A DNA stretch of 64,000 nt, from NCBI GenBank assembly GCA_029844215.1, contig CM056723.1:92186790-92250789 (forward strand), written 5' to 3'. Of the stretch, positions 11,859 through 24,331 are shown in pieces; within the stretch, counting starts at the first letter, position 1, and every line of letters starts with the position of its first letter. The stretch comes from Przewalskia tangutica. Lineage: Eukaryota; Streptophyta; Magnoliopsida; Solanales; Solanaceae. Position numbers and translations under genes: made by a program. Below the pieces are notes generated by a model. The model was given only the letters and a program-made list of their open reading frames with translations, did not search any database and was not told where the DNA came from.

Positions 11859-13423
11859 CCCTTAAGTTGCAAGACTTCTTCATCCACACTTGAGAAATTC
11901 CAAGGCAAAAATACTCACTCGCTTTGTAGTAGTTCTCGTCAAACACCCCTCTCCTTGACCAAGCGTTGTCCAAAAATTCTTAAAGTTTTAAGTGTTCTTC
12001 CTTAGTGTATTAGGAAGATTGTTAACCAAAAGTTAGAAAAGATTTCACACCCTAGCCTAAAGCCTCACCTTGGCCGAGAGTTGTGAGGACAAGAACCTTA
12101 GTGTTCTTCACTTGTTTAGGTTGGTTCTTAAGAGGAGTTGGTTAGAAGCGTATAAGGGTTGCTTGGAGGCGGGTTGGAGCGCGCGGAGTAGGAGCTAAGC
12201 GTTGCTCGGGATCGACATTATAACTTGGATAATTTTGGGCTTGTCGAGGTAAATATCTTTGTCCTTATTGTAATTGGAGATTACATATCGTAGTAGTTTA
12301 GAATTAAGTATAAGATATATAGAAGGTTGGTAAAGAAGAGAATTGAGCTGTACTTACATAGGGTTGTATTCTGATGAGACTTGTGTAGTTGTGGGTAGGG
12401 AAGTCTTTGCCCGATTTTCCGTAGAATTAAGAACATACGCTTAGAATGTTCTCTGAGTAACCTAGGCGTTGATAGACTTATATGGCCGTTATAGGTTGAA
12501 GTACTGCGAGTAGCGTATTCTACTCGAAGGGTGGAAAAGGCTAGCAGGATTACAGTACTTTGGAGCGTTTTGCTATTTGTCGATAATCGTCGCGAGGTAT
12601 GTGAACCTCTTCCTATCTTTTCTAGCATGATATGTTGTGAACTATGTAGTACGGTAGACGTACATGTGTTAAATGAATTTGATTGGTTTAAAACATAAAG
12701 TGTTATAACGGCTTTATGGGAAGTTGGTTATAACAACTTTATGTGGGCAAAAAAGGTTTGTGGTTTTAAAAGATAAAAATGGATGTGAATTAATAAGGAC
12801 TTGGATTGTGTTAAAAAGTTGTGAAACCGTTTTAATGAGAAATGGGTAATTGGGTGTTAAAAGGAATAATGTTATATTGATTTGGAAATGAGAACAAGTA
12901 TCGAACAAACCAACTGCGGCGTTAATAAAGGAAAATGTATTGACTAATTAATTATTATTAAAACCGGTAGAAACCTCCATCTGCATAGAAGCTAAGATAA
13001 GACAAAATTGTATTACATTTTCTAGATCATGGTTGCTTTAATAAGATTGTTATAAACAAGAATAACCTACTCATAAGGCATATGTTACTCAAATTGTTTT
13101 AAAGAGAATTATGTTATTAAGTGATTAAGACTATGAACTCTGAAACCTTTGAAAATAAGAGACTTGAGTATTTGAAATTAGGCAAACTTGAACTTTTGGA
13201 AAAGAAGGTTGTTACTTGTCTTTAAAAGGGAAACTATTTTGGTTTACTTAAGATAATAGTAACTCTGTTTTGAATACTACAGTGTGGGTATCGGTGACTT
13301 CTTGTGAAAGAATGGATATTTGTAAGGAATTGAAGTATGGTAATTTGCTTGTGCTTGCTTGTGATAGCCTTGTTGTGTGAAAAGTTGTATTCCTATGCTC
13401 TGGCGTCTCTCGATGGAGGGCGG

Positions 13424-13960
13424 TATATTGTGTGTTGTTATATGGACATGTCTGCGCCGATGAAGAATTAGGGGCATGCGGCCATCTGGCGGAGTTAATC
13501 ACGATATATTGTTATTGTTGTTACATGGACATATACGCCGTCACGAGAATTAGGGCATGCGGCCGTGCGGCGGGTTAATCACGATATATTGTTATTGTTG
13601 TTACATGGACATATACGCCGATCTGAAAGTCCGGGGGCATGTGGCGTGCGGCGGGTTGATTACGATATATTGTTATTGTTGTTACATGGACATATCTGCC
13701 GTCACGAGTCGGGGCATGTGGCGTGCGGCGAGTTGATTACGATATATTGTTATTGTTGTTACATGGACATATACGCCGATGCAGAATTTGAGGCATGTGG
13801 TCATGCGGCGGGGTTGATTACGATATATTGTTATTGTTGTTACATGGACATATCTGCCGATGAAGAATTAGGGGCATGTGGCCATGCGGCGAGGTTGATT
13901 ACGGTATCATTGTGCATCTGGACATGTCTACAGATGGAAGTTCGGGCGTGTGGCGTGATG
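13424..13960 (+). repeat. 80-bp tandem repeat in E2 LTR
   Basis: Five copies with a strictly conserved core (GATATATTGTTATTGTTGTT then ACATGGACATAT) spaced ~80 bp, with diverged edge copies near 13440 and 13900. The variable half reads ...GGGCATG(C/T)GGC.... A 134-codon open frame runs through it only because the repeat lacks stops in that frame. Confidence 0.88.
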
Positions 13961-14558
13961 CGGGCATGATTGATATTGTGGGCGTGAGACCGCGGTTATA
14001 TTTGAGTGATGACTTTGAGGCGTGAGTCCTGCTTTGACATGGCTTTTATGTCGTGGCGTAGTTTGATTGTCATACATGTCTCTGTTTTATTTAAGCGTAT
14101 GATTTACGTTTCTGATATTTTGATTTCACATACTTGGTACATGTTGTCTTGACCTCGCCTTGGGGTTGCGTTCATCTGCGGTAGAGTACGCGATTGTTGA
14201 TCCTCGCTCGTAGGATCACGATTCGGCGTTTTGGGAAGCTCCGTTTCTCGGAGGCTTATCTTTGGTATAGTCCCTGTCGTTGTAGGTACTTACATTCGGG
14301 GGTATGGCGAAGCCACTGTCCGTCATTGTTGTTATAACACTCTTAGAAGTGCATGAAATCTTGTTGTGGCGGGGTTGTAAAGGTTATGGCTTGTTCAATT
14401 TCTGTATATATGCAAGAAGGCAACCGTTTTGGTTGCTTTGTTTTATTATCATAACTCTTGTTTCATGTTTAAGTTTTATTTAGCTAATTTTCTACGATGT
14501 TGTATCACTAGGGTGCAGGGTAAGCCACGATCCACGGGCATGATCGGTTGTGTGAAAG

Positions 14559-14570
14559 TGGTATCAGAGC
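14559..14570 (+). promoter_or_regulatory. Primer-binding site of E2
   Basis: TGGTATCAGAGC, a perfect match to the plant initiator tRNA-Met PBS, just after the LTR end. The conserved hairpin follows at 14624-14643. Confidence 0.88.
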
Positions 14571-14759
14571 AGTTAGTCCTCGGAAAGTGTCTACAGACCG
14601 TGTCTAGTAGAGTCTTGATTATCGGTGTGTTGTGCACCACATCTATAATTAGGAGGCTGCAGGACATTTATCATTGGTTTCCATTCTTCTCACTCTAAGA
14701 TCGTGCCTTAGAGTTGTGTTATAAGTTGGACCCCTCTGACGTATTTCGTTTGTACCAGT

Positions 14760-15992
14760 ATGCCTGCCTTGAGGCAACGAGCCGAAGGGCAAGGCGGCGA
14801 GAGGAGGCTGCGAGTAGAACCTGAGAGGTTACGGGGCGAAGGCCCGGTCTTTGCAGGGTGGTGCTACTGACGGCGGATTCTCGATGCCTCGGCCCAGTGA
14901 GTTTAGGCGGCGGCGGTAGCTCACGAGGTCACGATACACGAGCCTCGGTCCACTGACACAGGCGAGAGGAGATGGGTTACAAGGAGATGGCGATTATTGG
15001 CGAGATTGTGGCGAACATGAGGATAGGCTAGGCGGCGGATTAGTAGCACCGTGGTTCACGAGATCGGATAGTTTGAGGCTACGGGATTTTACGAGTTGCG
15101 ACGCCCGAGTTCTGGTGAGGCACGAGGATGATCGCGAGGAGTTCATCAAGCGATTCTGACGGATCATGAGAATGATCGAGGCTTGGAGCCGAGTCGGTGG
15201 TCTTAGGGTCGCGTCGGTTTGCGTGATCTGCGATCGGCCAGTTTGATTCGTGGGAGCTGTCGGGAGAGCATGCACTTCCGGCGGTATGGGGCGAGTTCTC
15301 GGAGGCATTCCTCGCTCACTTCTTGCCTCCGCGAGATGGTAGAACGCGAGCAAACAAATTTATGATCTTTGAGAGCAGAGAGGATATACGATTCGGGAGT
15401 ACAGCGTGGAGTTCGACTCATTGGCTCGATATGTCGGCGTTAGTGACAAATATGGAGGGCGAGTACACGCTACGTCGCGGGCTCGATGACTACTTGGCGA
15501 GAGGCTTGTTGGTGTAGCTCTTGGCCGGGCATGGACATTTCCAGCATGCGAGCTTATGCACTTGGATGTGAGGCGGAGAGGCGGCGGAATGGCGAGATCA
15601 GCGAGAAGAGGCGAGCAGCGGGGTCCTTTGGTGACTTTGAGGCGGACCGTCTCGGCGAGCTAGTTATGCACCTTCGCGATGCAGTGGTCCTCCACAACCC
15701 GGGCGTCCATGGTATTGAGGCGGTCGAGCTCGAGGTTTAGGTTTCGGGAGTAGGGGTATTGGCGGTGCGGCGCCCACTACCTCGGTGTGGTCGATGTAGT
15801 AGACCGCATTTTGGGAGTGTCTTGGTGCCAAGGAGCTTGTTATTTTGCGGCCAGCGGGGCCATTTGCGGCTGTCCGAGGTATACGGATATTCTGACTCGA
15901 CGCCAGGATCGATGGTGGTTCATCACGCCGCTAGCTATCGCCTGCGAGCGGGTGTGATTAGAGTAAGCGGTAGTTCTGGTATATCCTTAACC
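14760..15992 (+). pseudogene. gag: E2 gypsy-type Gag, multiply frameshifted
   Basis: Starts with MPALRQRA-like basic sequence at 14760. Readable Gag blocks in sense order are WELSGEHALPAVWGEFSEAF (about 15250-15310), AHFLPP, RYVGALVTNMEGEY-like and GLDDYLARGLL (about 15480-15520), then a Gln/Pro-rich tail (YAPS..) and QRGHLR-like remains of a CCHC knuckle near 15850. This is the usual plant Ty3/gypsy Gag core (W...F...F...P.. plus a C-terminal knuckle). Gag forms the particle and binds RNA. No single frame stays open for more than ~90 codons. Many breaks fall at GC-rich triplets where copies disagree, so part of the damage may be consensus error. Confidence 0.75.
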
Positions 15993-16678
15993 CTCTAGAG
16001 ATTAGTGTGCTTGATATGATGATCTTATTATTGTGTGCTATGTTTGGATAGCATTGTGTAAAATTGTGATCTAGAGAACATGGGTAGTTGAAAAGGTAAG
16101 TATGGGGGTATGGAAGGTATGAACCTTAGAATATTACACGTCGAGACCTTAGATGTAAGGTCGTCTCAAGTAGAAGATTTTGCGGGTGATCCTTGTCAGA
16201 GAGCATTATATACATAGGGTGTACGGTGGGATAATTCCTTGGGTTGTGTAAGATGAAAGTGGTAGCTTCGGGACTTGCATAGGTAAGATTGTTCGGATCG
16301 GGAACAGAGTTTAGCGCGATTATGGGTCGGGTTGAGGACCGTTCGCGGTCGACCTGCCAGCCGGTTTGGGGTGGGAGTCAGTTCGAGTGGTCACTTGGTG
16401 GTAGGGTCCTGAGGTGCTAAGCCCAGGTTTAGGTAACCATCGTAAGAGTTCGTGAATACGTTCGACCAGAATCGGACCATGAAGACCGGGAATGGCCTTA
16501 AGGGAATTTGAGGCTAGTAAGATGACCAAGTTTGGAGGTAGTGACTCCAAGGTTTTGGAAACTGAAGTGATGACTGGAGTGGGGTAAGTATACTAGAAAG
16601 AGTTTGGGTACGAGAAGGGTATGACGAGAAATGGATGAAGCGAGCATGTGTTAAGAGGATGGAAATGATCTTTTTGTG
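15993..16678 (+). other. E2 post-gag noncoding region with conserved block
   Basis: No coding potential. The segment 16320-16505 (GGGTCGGGTTGAGGACCG through AATGGCCTTA) is conserved, in the same order relative to gag and 3' LTR, in E4, E5 and E6 (inverted) and in E1 and E3. Confidence 0.6.
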
Positions 16679-17378
16679 AGTCCGTAAGGGCTTATGCGGG
16701 TGAAATAGTCCCATGCGATGAATACCTCATGCGGGTCCACGCGATCTATGCGGGTGAAATAGTCCCAGGAATAGGATTGCTTAATGATACAGCGGGCGGG
16801 TGGTCCTGCTTTGATCGTGAGCTTCCTACTTTATATTGTAAGTATACACCTATTTACTCTCATTGTTAGTAAGGCACGATGTCTTTATTAATTGAGTTAT
16901 CATACATGTCTCGGTTTATTATTAGACTTATGATTTCATTCTGATCTTTCAGTTTCACATATTTGGTACATGTTGTCTTGACCTCCTTGCCAGTGCGTTA
17001 AATCTGCATGAGTAGAGTCTGATTCTTGATCCTCGCTCTTAGGATCATTGTTGGTGTTGAGAAGCTCCTTCATTTGGAGGCTTATCACAGTATTTGTCGG
17101 TTGTTGTACATTGAGGGTATGGCGGGGCCACTGTCACTTGAGTTATTATTCTTAGAGTGCGTAGTCATGCTGTAGTTTGGGTGTAAAGAAAAAAAAATGT
17201 CTTATTCTATTTACGGATTGAGTATATTTTACGGAAGGTGGCCTTATCGGCTAGCACATTTGTTCTTTGATTCTTGTCTAAGTGTTTATGTATGTTGTGT
17301 ATGTTCATTGCTATTCTCGATGTATACACATCGGGGTGCCCGGGTAGGGCACGATCGCGAGCAGGGTCGGTCGTGACA
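16679..17378 (+). repeat. E3 5' LTR, 3' 700 bp only
   Basis: Matches 23650-24331 closely, ending GTCGTGACA before the primer site. The upstream ~2.4 kb of the LTR is missing. Confidence 0.82.
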
Positions 17379-19470
17379 AAAGTGAGTATCGAAGCGATTA
17401 GTCCTCGGAAAGTGTCTCTGACCGTGTCTAGTAGAGTCTTGATTATCGGTGTGTTGTGCACCACATCTATGTCGAGGAGGCTGCGAGACATTTAGGATTA
17501 GTTTCCATTCTTCTCACTCTAAGATCGTGCGATAAATTTGTATGGTTAAGTCGTCTCTCTAACAAGTTATGATTGTTTGCGACCACGAGGAAAGCGGCGA
17601 TGACCGGGAAGGATTATGTGGATTGCGTATCGGGTTGGTAATGTTTGTAGTATAGTTGGTATTGTGACATACAACTATACGGATATATGTTTGGGGTCAC
17701 ATGTGTGTTTCCTAGGATAATTTTAGATTACGAGGTGGGTAAGGACTAAATAAATCGGAAGGTATGGCGATTAAGGAACTCTCATCAAGGTTTTACGTGC
17801 TAATTTGAGATAATTAGGTGATGATGAGGTGTGTGAGAATGTAATGGACCCTTAGAAGTTAATTAAGAGACTAAGTGGAAGACTATGTTAGCAACTTAAG
17901 CTCGTGGTATGCTTAAAGGAATTATGCAGGCGAGATCGGACGAAGAAAGTATAATTGTTGTGGTCAAGACAACACGGCTATGATTTTACGAGAAGTTTTT
18001 GTACCCGGTTACGGTGGGCTGATAAGTTAGGCTTGGAGCATGGAAATTGCGAGCCTGAGAATGTGATAACCGTCGAGACCTTAGGTATATAAGGCCTTCT
18101 CGGGTAGTAAAGTTAAGTCAGACCGAGGGTAAGAGTTAAGTGCGGCCTTGAGTCGGGTTGAGGATCTATTAAGGGTCGTGGCTTGAAATGAAATGGGATT
18201 AGTTGGTAGTAGTCATTCGTGTGAGTCACGAGTGTAAGGCAAGTCTAGTTAATCATTTACGGGTTCGTGGGCGCATTCCACGGAACAGTTGCGAGCGAGG
18301 CGGCCTTATGTTGTTTAATTTTGTAACTCGAAGAGTGGAGGCGAGTTAGTATGGAATTTATGTATATGGCGGAATAAGTTTGGAAATGCGAGAAGAGTGC
18401 GACGATGAAAAAGAGAGCAACCAAGTGTAAAGAAATAAAGCTGAATCATGAGAACCTTTCGGCGTGACTACAGTGAGTGTTGGGTGGTAGTTGTGCGGTA
18501 GATAATAATTGCGATAACGATAAAGTCGTTGGACCAGTAGCTGTTATGATAAACAGTGAGGTCATTATGAGTTCGAGCTAGTTGGCCTCTTGTTATGCCA
18601 ACGTTAGTGAAGAGAGATTGACTCGATTCGATTTTACGGTAGGTGATTTTCGGTGAAAAGGGAGAAGTGGTAGTAACGATGAATTATCCTTCATGCTTTG
18701 GCATCGTTGTTTTCTTTTTAAGTCTGTATGACTTGTTCACAGGAGTAAATTGGCGAGGAAGTATGTGATAAATGAATTTGAAGGAATTTATGTTAAGTTC
18801 CCTTGGAAGTACTTGGAGTTGGTGTAGGGTGGCGGTCGGGGCCACGACCTTGGATAATTTAAATGTGCAAGGCATGAATAAATAAATCACAGTCTTTGCC
18901 GTGGAAAGGTGAGGGCATCTTTGGTAGGTTGGAAAATCTACGAACTTAAAGCGGTGCGTGATGATTAGATAATTATTGGACCCATGAGGACCACTGTGAT
19001 TAGGGTTTCGACTCGAGAAAGTTTAAGTAAGGAGATAAGTTCTCTTCCCCACGTAAAAGGGCGGTTTTGCGTATTATGGGGTTCACGATGTACCCGTGTT
19101 GTTAGGCGAAGGATATAAGGCAGGTAAGGTCTTGATATCGTCATGCCATAGGTTCTGATTGTAGATAGCAGTGGGAAAAGTGTTGTGTTAGGGTAATTAA
19201 GAGCAGCGTCTGAATTGGTGAGGAAGTATCGTAAAGATATTAATGTAAGTTGCGGGTCATGATTACCCAGACGAGTGTAAAGACCATTAGTTGATAATGG
19301 GCGGTAAGAACTTTTCAAGAAAATGTGGTAACACCTAGTTATTAGGCTCTACAAATTGGGAAAGGAAAAGCGGGTTACTCTTGGCGAGATCGAGAAACCT
19401 CCCACAAAAATGTGATTGTGATGAAGTCTTAGTAGTGAGGCAAGCAAAGAATCAAATCTAAGTTTAGTGA
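17379..19470 (+). other. E3 leader and 5' internal region, no readable gene
   Basis: Degraded primer site at 17383 (TGAGTATCGAAGC, from TGGTATCAGAGC) and the intact hairpin at 17448-17467. The next ~1.2 kb matches the E1 internal region and includes the conserved noncoding block near 18215-18310. From 18600 to 19470 RT would be expected by position, but I cannot read RT motifs in any frame. Confidence 0.6.
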
Positions 19471-19479
19471 CCAAGTTTG

Positions 19480-20990
19480 GTTGCATGAGAGAAAGGGAAA
19501 CAGGAACCATACGTGAGATTAAGGCTACCCGAATATTTCGCCGGAAGGAGAAAGGCTTTCAGTTCTTGGACGATACGTTGACCACGACTCTGATTCTAAC
19601 CTCGCAGGAGACTAGAGGTTAGGCTATATTGATAACACGTTGGGTGTTGGGCTAGGTTGTGTCTTGTATGGCAGAAGGATAGAGCCTATGTTTTCCGTTA
19701 GTTAGGGAAGCGAGGAAAGGAATTCGCCACTCACGATTTAGAGATGGCGGCGGTTAAATCATGCCTTGAAGATTTGGGGCGGGGCGTATATCTGAACTTC
19801 ATGTGGATATTTGGCGGACCACAAAAGCCTCGGTATATCGTGGTGGCGGTAGAATTTGCGGCAGCGATGGTGGCTAGAGTTACTCGGGGATTATGATATT
19901 GATATCTATACCATCAGGAAAGCGAGCGATTCTGAATACTCGCCTCGCGGACCTAAGGGTGATGCGCGGATGGGCGGCGGATAGGCGAGGATGTAGTCAG
20001 TGAGATTCTTGATTCACGAGCCTAGGGGTTGATTATTTGTTCCAAGGTTAACGAAGTTTGATCAGAGGTTGCGAGTCTTCGTCGTTGAGGAGGTAAGGAG
20101 GCGGCAGTATGAGGATCGATTATGATCTGATATCGAGAATCGGCTCTCAGAAGAGAAGAGCTGTTTGAGTAGCCGGATGAGTCTTTGTGAGATGAGGATA
20201 GATTGCGTGTGCCGTGCTGCGGGACTAGTCGGCGAGTTTTAGGGAGGCATCTGATTCTTATTGTTCACCTTGTTGAAGTCGACCAGTTGTGTCGTGACCT
20301 CGGATGTATGAATGGGTAAGATGGCCAGGAAAGGGGCGTGGCGGAGTTCTTGCTTAGTGTCGAGTTAGTAGCGGTCATGGTTGTGCACGAAGCCAGTGGG
20401 CTATTGCGGCGATTGAAATCCCAACCTAGATATGAGAGGTAATTAATATGGATCTTGTTACGAGGGTGGCATCGTGCTCGGAGGAAGTGCGACTCCACAG
20501 GGTCATAGTAATTAAATTTGGCGAAACCAGTAGTGTTCTTCAGTTGGGACCACTTACTCGGCGGAGGTTTATGCTAGCATGTATAGCGAGGATTTTGAGG
20601 CTGCGGGGTCCTACGTTTATGATGTCAAACAGATGAGCTCGATTACAGATAACACGGAGGTTTTTGAAGGGTTTTAGGGACACATGTGAGTCTCGGTGTT
20701 GCATTACACCCTCGGACCGGCCAGACGGGCGGGGCGTACTATCGAGCACTGAGGATAGGATGGGGGCCGGTGTTCTTGATTTCATAAATAGGCGGGAGGG
20801 TTAATTGTCTCTTGTTGTGTTGAGTACAATAATAGATACCCTTCCAGTATTCGGATTCCCCTGTATGTAAGACAGTGTAGATCGCCGATTGGTGGGTTCG
20901 GCATGGGCGAGGTTCAGGTATTTGGTCCAGACTTGATTGTGAGTGTGGATAAGCGAAGCTTATCAGGAAAGATTATTTGTAAACTTAGAG
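19480..20990 (+). pseudogene. pol: gypsy RNase H and integrase, frameshifted
   Basis: Motifs readable in sense order across frames: an RNase H-like block YIDNTLGVGLGCVLYG at 19626-19672 (the usual pattern is Y.DAS..GLGCVL), ALKIWG near 19763, an integrase N-terminal block RLRVP near 20200 followed by an R-D-L about 70 bases on, GLLRRLKSQP and INMDLVT before 20462, and ILRLRGP...SNR up to 20636 in the position of the catalytic core. A P-S-D-R-P-D-G segment follows at about 20705-20735. RNase H removes template RNA; integrase inserts the cDNA. Stops and frameshifts occur every 100-200 bp, so this copy is inactive as read. The RH-then-INT order places it in Ty3/gypsy. Confidence 0.8.
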
Positions 20991-21152
20991 TCGTGAAGCT
21001 TTATGCGGATAGCAAGCGTTGACATATGGGGTTGAGTTGGCATTTTAGTATGTGGCCACCTGTGGCATTATTGGTATGTAGGGGTTGTAAGGAGACTATG
21101 TCGCTATCTTTAAGTTGGACTCCCGAAAGAACATTCGGGGACGAATGTTTCT

Positions 21153-21165
21153 AAGGGGGGAAGAA
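21153..21165 (+). promoter_or_regulatory. Polypurine tract of E3
   Basis: AAGGGGGGAAGAA directly before the 3' LTR, identical to that of E1. Confidence 0.85.
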
Positions 21166-24100
21166 TGTTACACCCCGGAAATTCCAGGATATGTGTTTAA
21201 ATGCGTCTGAGAACTCAATGTTAAGGTTTGAGGCAGTAAAATTTATCGGAATTGTGGATTTGTCGGAAAATGAAATATTGTGACGAATGGGAGGGCGACA
21301 CGTGTCGCCCCCTTATGTTGTCTTGGACGAAAATTAACAAGGACAAAGGGTCGTTTGACCATTGTTAGGAAGACAAGTCTTGCAAATGACTTAGCTTGAC
21401 ATTGTTGACTAAAAGTCGAGGGCGGCAGGCAAGATCCATGTGAAACACATCAGAACCATCCATTTGTGCTAATCTAGACCTTATTATTGTTATATAAACT
21501 TACTAGTAGCAAGACTTTGTGACTCTCTACACTTAGAAAAAAAATTGAAATCTTGTCTTGCTCACTATGGAAGCTCACGGCTTTAACAATTTTCCAAGAG
21601 GAAAATTTTCAATTCTTGTCCAATAATTCCCCCACTTTAAACCAAGGTACCTAAGGGTATTGTAAGTGTTTCTCTATAGAAAGATCAGGAAAAATGGTGT
21701 TTCGTATTAGTCATGGCGAAAACCTAAAGGGTTATTCAACTTTGAAGTTGAAACTTGAAGATGAGTCTTTTGTAAGCTTCTAAGGGTTGCTTGGAGTGGA
21801 TTGGAACGTCGAAAGGAGGAGCTAAAGTTGCTAAGGAGCGACTTGTGATCTTGGATCATAATTGGGCTAATTGAGGTATAATCTTCGTTTTACTTTTGTA
21901 ATTGAAGAATTCCATGTTATTATAAGTTAGAAGTGATCATGTGATTTGTGTTATGAAGTTTGATAAGTGACATGGATTGTAGAAGCCGAGGCAGAAAATG
22001 ACATGATTAGCCTTTTGAAATTGAAATGCAATTTTGGTCGTTAATTTAGAATCGTCGCATGTTTACCTACTTGAGGATTGTAGTAGTTATGTCGATTGAG
22101 GCTTGATATCATGTTATACTAAACTACTTGGATTAAAAGGAATTGGAAAGCGATTTGTATTGTTGCTAATTGCGAATTGACATTATAGTTTAGACTAGTT
22201 TGTTATCGTTTGTGGTGAGCCAATTGGGGCTTTGTTTGGTTATTCATTTGTATTGAACTACCTTATATATTGTGGTGAGCCAATTGGGGCTGTTTGGTTA
22301 TTGTATTCGGCCTTGAAAAGGTGGCAAAGTGAGTAGAAACAAAGGAAGTCTTTGTCAGATTTTCCGTAGAATTTAGTGACTTGCACTTGGAATATTCGTT
22401 TGAAACTAGAAGTTAATAGACGTACTATGGTCATTATAGGTTGGCATACTACGTATGACGAAATGGACTTAGCAAGTGGATTAAACCGAAGAGGTATGTG
22501 GAACTTTCTTATCTCTTAAGCATGATTAAGTTGTAAATGTATAGTACGGTAGACATCTGAATTTTTGACAAATCTAGTCTATTTGATATCCTTGGCTTAT
22601 TTTAAGAATGCCCAAGTTGTTTGAGTTAGGGAATTAACTCACTTGATTAATTATTAAGGATATCTTGATTTTCAAAAGTTAAGAGACTTTAAGTATGTTG
22701 AAAGTATTTTAATACTTGTTTGTTGGAAAGTTTAAGTCTCTTGGTTATAAGGAAAAATGTAAATTTCTAAAGTATAAAGTTAGTATAATGGCTTTATGGG
22801 AAGTTGGTTATAATAACTTTATGGAAAGTTTAAAGAGTGGTTTACTCTAAGTAATTTCAGTATGTTAAGGGACTTGAAGAGTTTTAAAGTATGTGATATT
22901 TGTTTCATTTTAAGCGTATAAGTCCTTGGATAGAAATTGTACTTTACTAAGGTATAAAGTGAATATAACGACTTTATGGGGAGTTGGTTATATTGACTTT
23001 ATGGAAAGATAAATGACTTGATTTAATGGAAGGCAATTCGATTTTAAGGCATCAATTGCCTAAAGTTTTATAAGAAAATGAGTCACTTGATTTAGAAACT
23101 TAACTTTATTTCTAAGGGTGTTGTGACTTGCCTTGAAATGTAATTTGGACTTGATACTAGGATTTATAGTATCTTGGAAGTTTTCTCTGAGAAAGAGTCA
23201 TTGGTTTTAAAGAATAGAAGTATGTAGTACTTTGGGTTAAATTCCCGGACTTTTATAAAGAACATGTTAGTGCCTTAAGTAAACTAAAATGAGAGTGTAT
23301 ATGAAACAGAATAATAAGAAGTTAGGGGATTTCTTAAGTTGCTTATATATTGTATGATAAGCCGTGAGTTCTTATGTTATGTTTGATAGCCTGATTTGTG
23401 GTAGTTGTTCTTGATTAATTGCGGGGTTATTCCGCGGGTTTGTGGGATTGAATATTTCGGTGGATTTGCTACCGCGATCGAGGAATACCTCATGCGAGTC
23501 CGTAGGGCTTATGCGGGTGAAATAGTCCCGTGCGGGCGGGTCCGACCTATCACGAGGAATACCTCGTGCGGTCAGTAGGGCTTATGCGGGTGAAATAGTC
23601 TCGTGCGGGCGGGTCCGACCTATCACGAGAATACCTCGTGCGAGTCGTAAGGGCTTATGCGGGTGAAATAGTCCCGTGCGAGGAATACCTCATGCGGGTC
23701 CACGCGATCTATCACGGGTGAAATAGTCCGGGAATAGGATTGCTTAATGATCTGCGGGCGGGTGGTCTGCTTTGATCGTGAGCTTCCTACTTTATATTGT
23801 AAGTATACACCTATTTACTCTCATTGTTAGTAAGGCCGCGATTGTCTTTATTAATTGAGTTATCATACATGTCTCGGTTTTATTATTAGACTTATGATTT
23901 CATTCTGATGCTTTCAGTTTCACATATTTGGTACATGTTGTCTTGACCTCCTTGAGTGCGTTAAATCTGCGAGTGAAGTCTGAGTTCTTGATCCTCGCTC
24001 TTAGGATCATTGTTAATTTGTTGAAGCTCCTTCATTTGGAGGCTTATCCACAGTATTTGTCGGTTGTTGTACATTCGGGGTATGGCGGGGCCTGTCACTT

Positions 24101-24331
24101 GAGTTGATATTCTTAAGTGCGTAGTCACGCTGTGGTTTGGTGTAAAGAAAAAAAAAATGTCTTGTTCTATTTACGGATTGAGTATATTTTATGGAAGGTG
24201 GCCTTATCGGCTAACTTCTTTGCTAATTCTTGTCTAAGTTTTTATGTATGTTGTGTATGTTCATTGCTATTCTCGATGTATACATCGGGGTGCGGGTAGG
24301 GCACGATCGCGAGCAGGGTCGGGTCGTGACA
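21166..24331 (+). repeat. E3 3' LTR (3166 bp)
   Basis: TGTTACACCCCGG...GTCGTGACA. TATA box at 21491-21498; donor-like AG/GTA sites at 21875/21876 and near 22493. Tandem repeats of ~87 bp at about 23470-23740. Two near-identical 18-20 bp blocks (GTGAGCCAATTGGGGCT) near 22220 and 22275 indicate a small local duplication. Confidence 0.87.
23470..23740 (+). repeat. 87-bp tandem repeat in E3 LTR
   Basis: Three to four copies of a unit with GAATACCTC(A/G)TGCG and GGGCTTATGCGGGTGAAATA. A remnant of the same array forms the broken start of the E3 5' LTR at 16679-16770. Confidence 0.82.

Larger units (their letters stand above)
11354..14555 (+). repeat. E2 5' LTR (about 3.2 kb)
   Basis: Starts TGTTATACCG; the end is just before AAGTGGTATCAGAGC. 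TATA box TATAAATA at 11851-11858. Donor-like AG/GTA sites at 12248/12249 and 12596/12597. A five-copy ~80-bp minisatellite lies at 13424-13960. Its closest relatives in the window are the LTRs of E4-E6 on the other strand. Confidence 0.8.
11354..16678 (+). mobile_element. E2: long-LTR element with gag only, 3' end missing
   Basis: A 3.2 kb LTR, a tRNA-Met primer site, the conserved leader hairpin, a broken gag, and the conserved 3' noncoding block (about 16320-16505), in that order. No RT or integrase motif is seen. The polypurine tract and 3' LTR are absent because the sequence switches to the E3 LTR at about 16679. E4, E5 and E6 have the same architecture, so gag-only is a family feature rather than damage to one copy. 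Confidence 0.8.
16679..24331 (+). mobile_element. E3: Ty3/gypsy element with degenerate pol
   Basis: Truncated 5' LTR (700 bp), primer site, 3.8 kb internal region with RNase H and integrase remains in gypsy order (RH before INT), polypurine tract, and a full 3.17 kb 3' LTR. This is the only member here that identifies the superfamily of the whole long-LTR family as Ty3/gypsy. The 5' LTR begins inside the tandem-repeat part, where E2 sequence ends. Confidence 0.83.

Noticed and set aside
13424..13960. Regularly spaced direct repeats as a CRISPR array
   Set aside because: Adjacent tandem units with related spacers inside a plant LTR; no cas genes and a eukaryotic context.
13565..13969. 134-codon open frame on +
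   Set aside because: It runs through the 80-bp tandem repeat of the E2 LTR and repeats the same leucine/tyrosine block; an effect of the repeat, not a gene.
15203..15353. Minus-strand open frames opposite E2 gag
   Set aside because: Shadow of a GC-rich sense gag; no recognisable protein.
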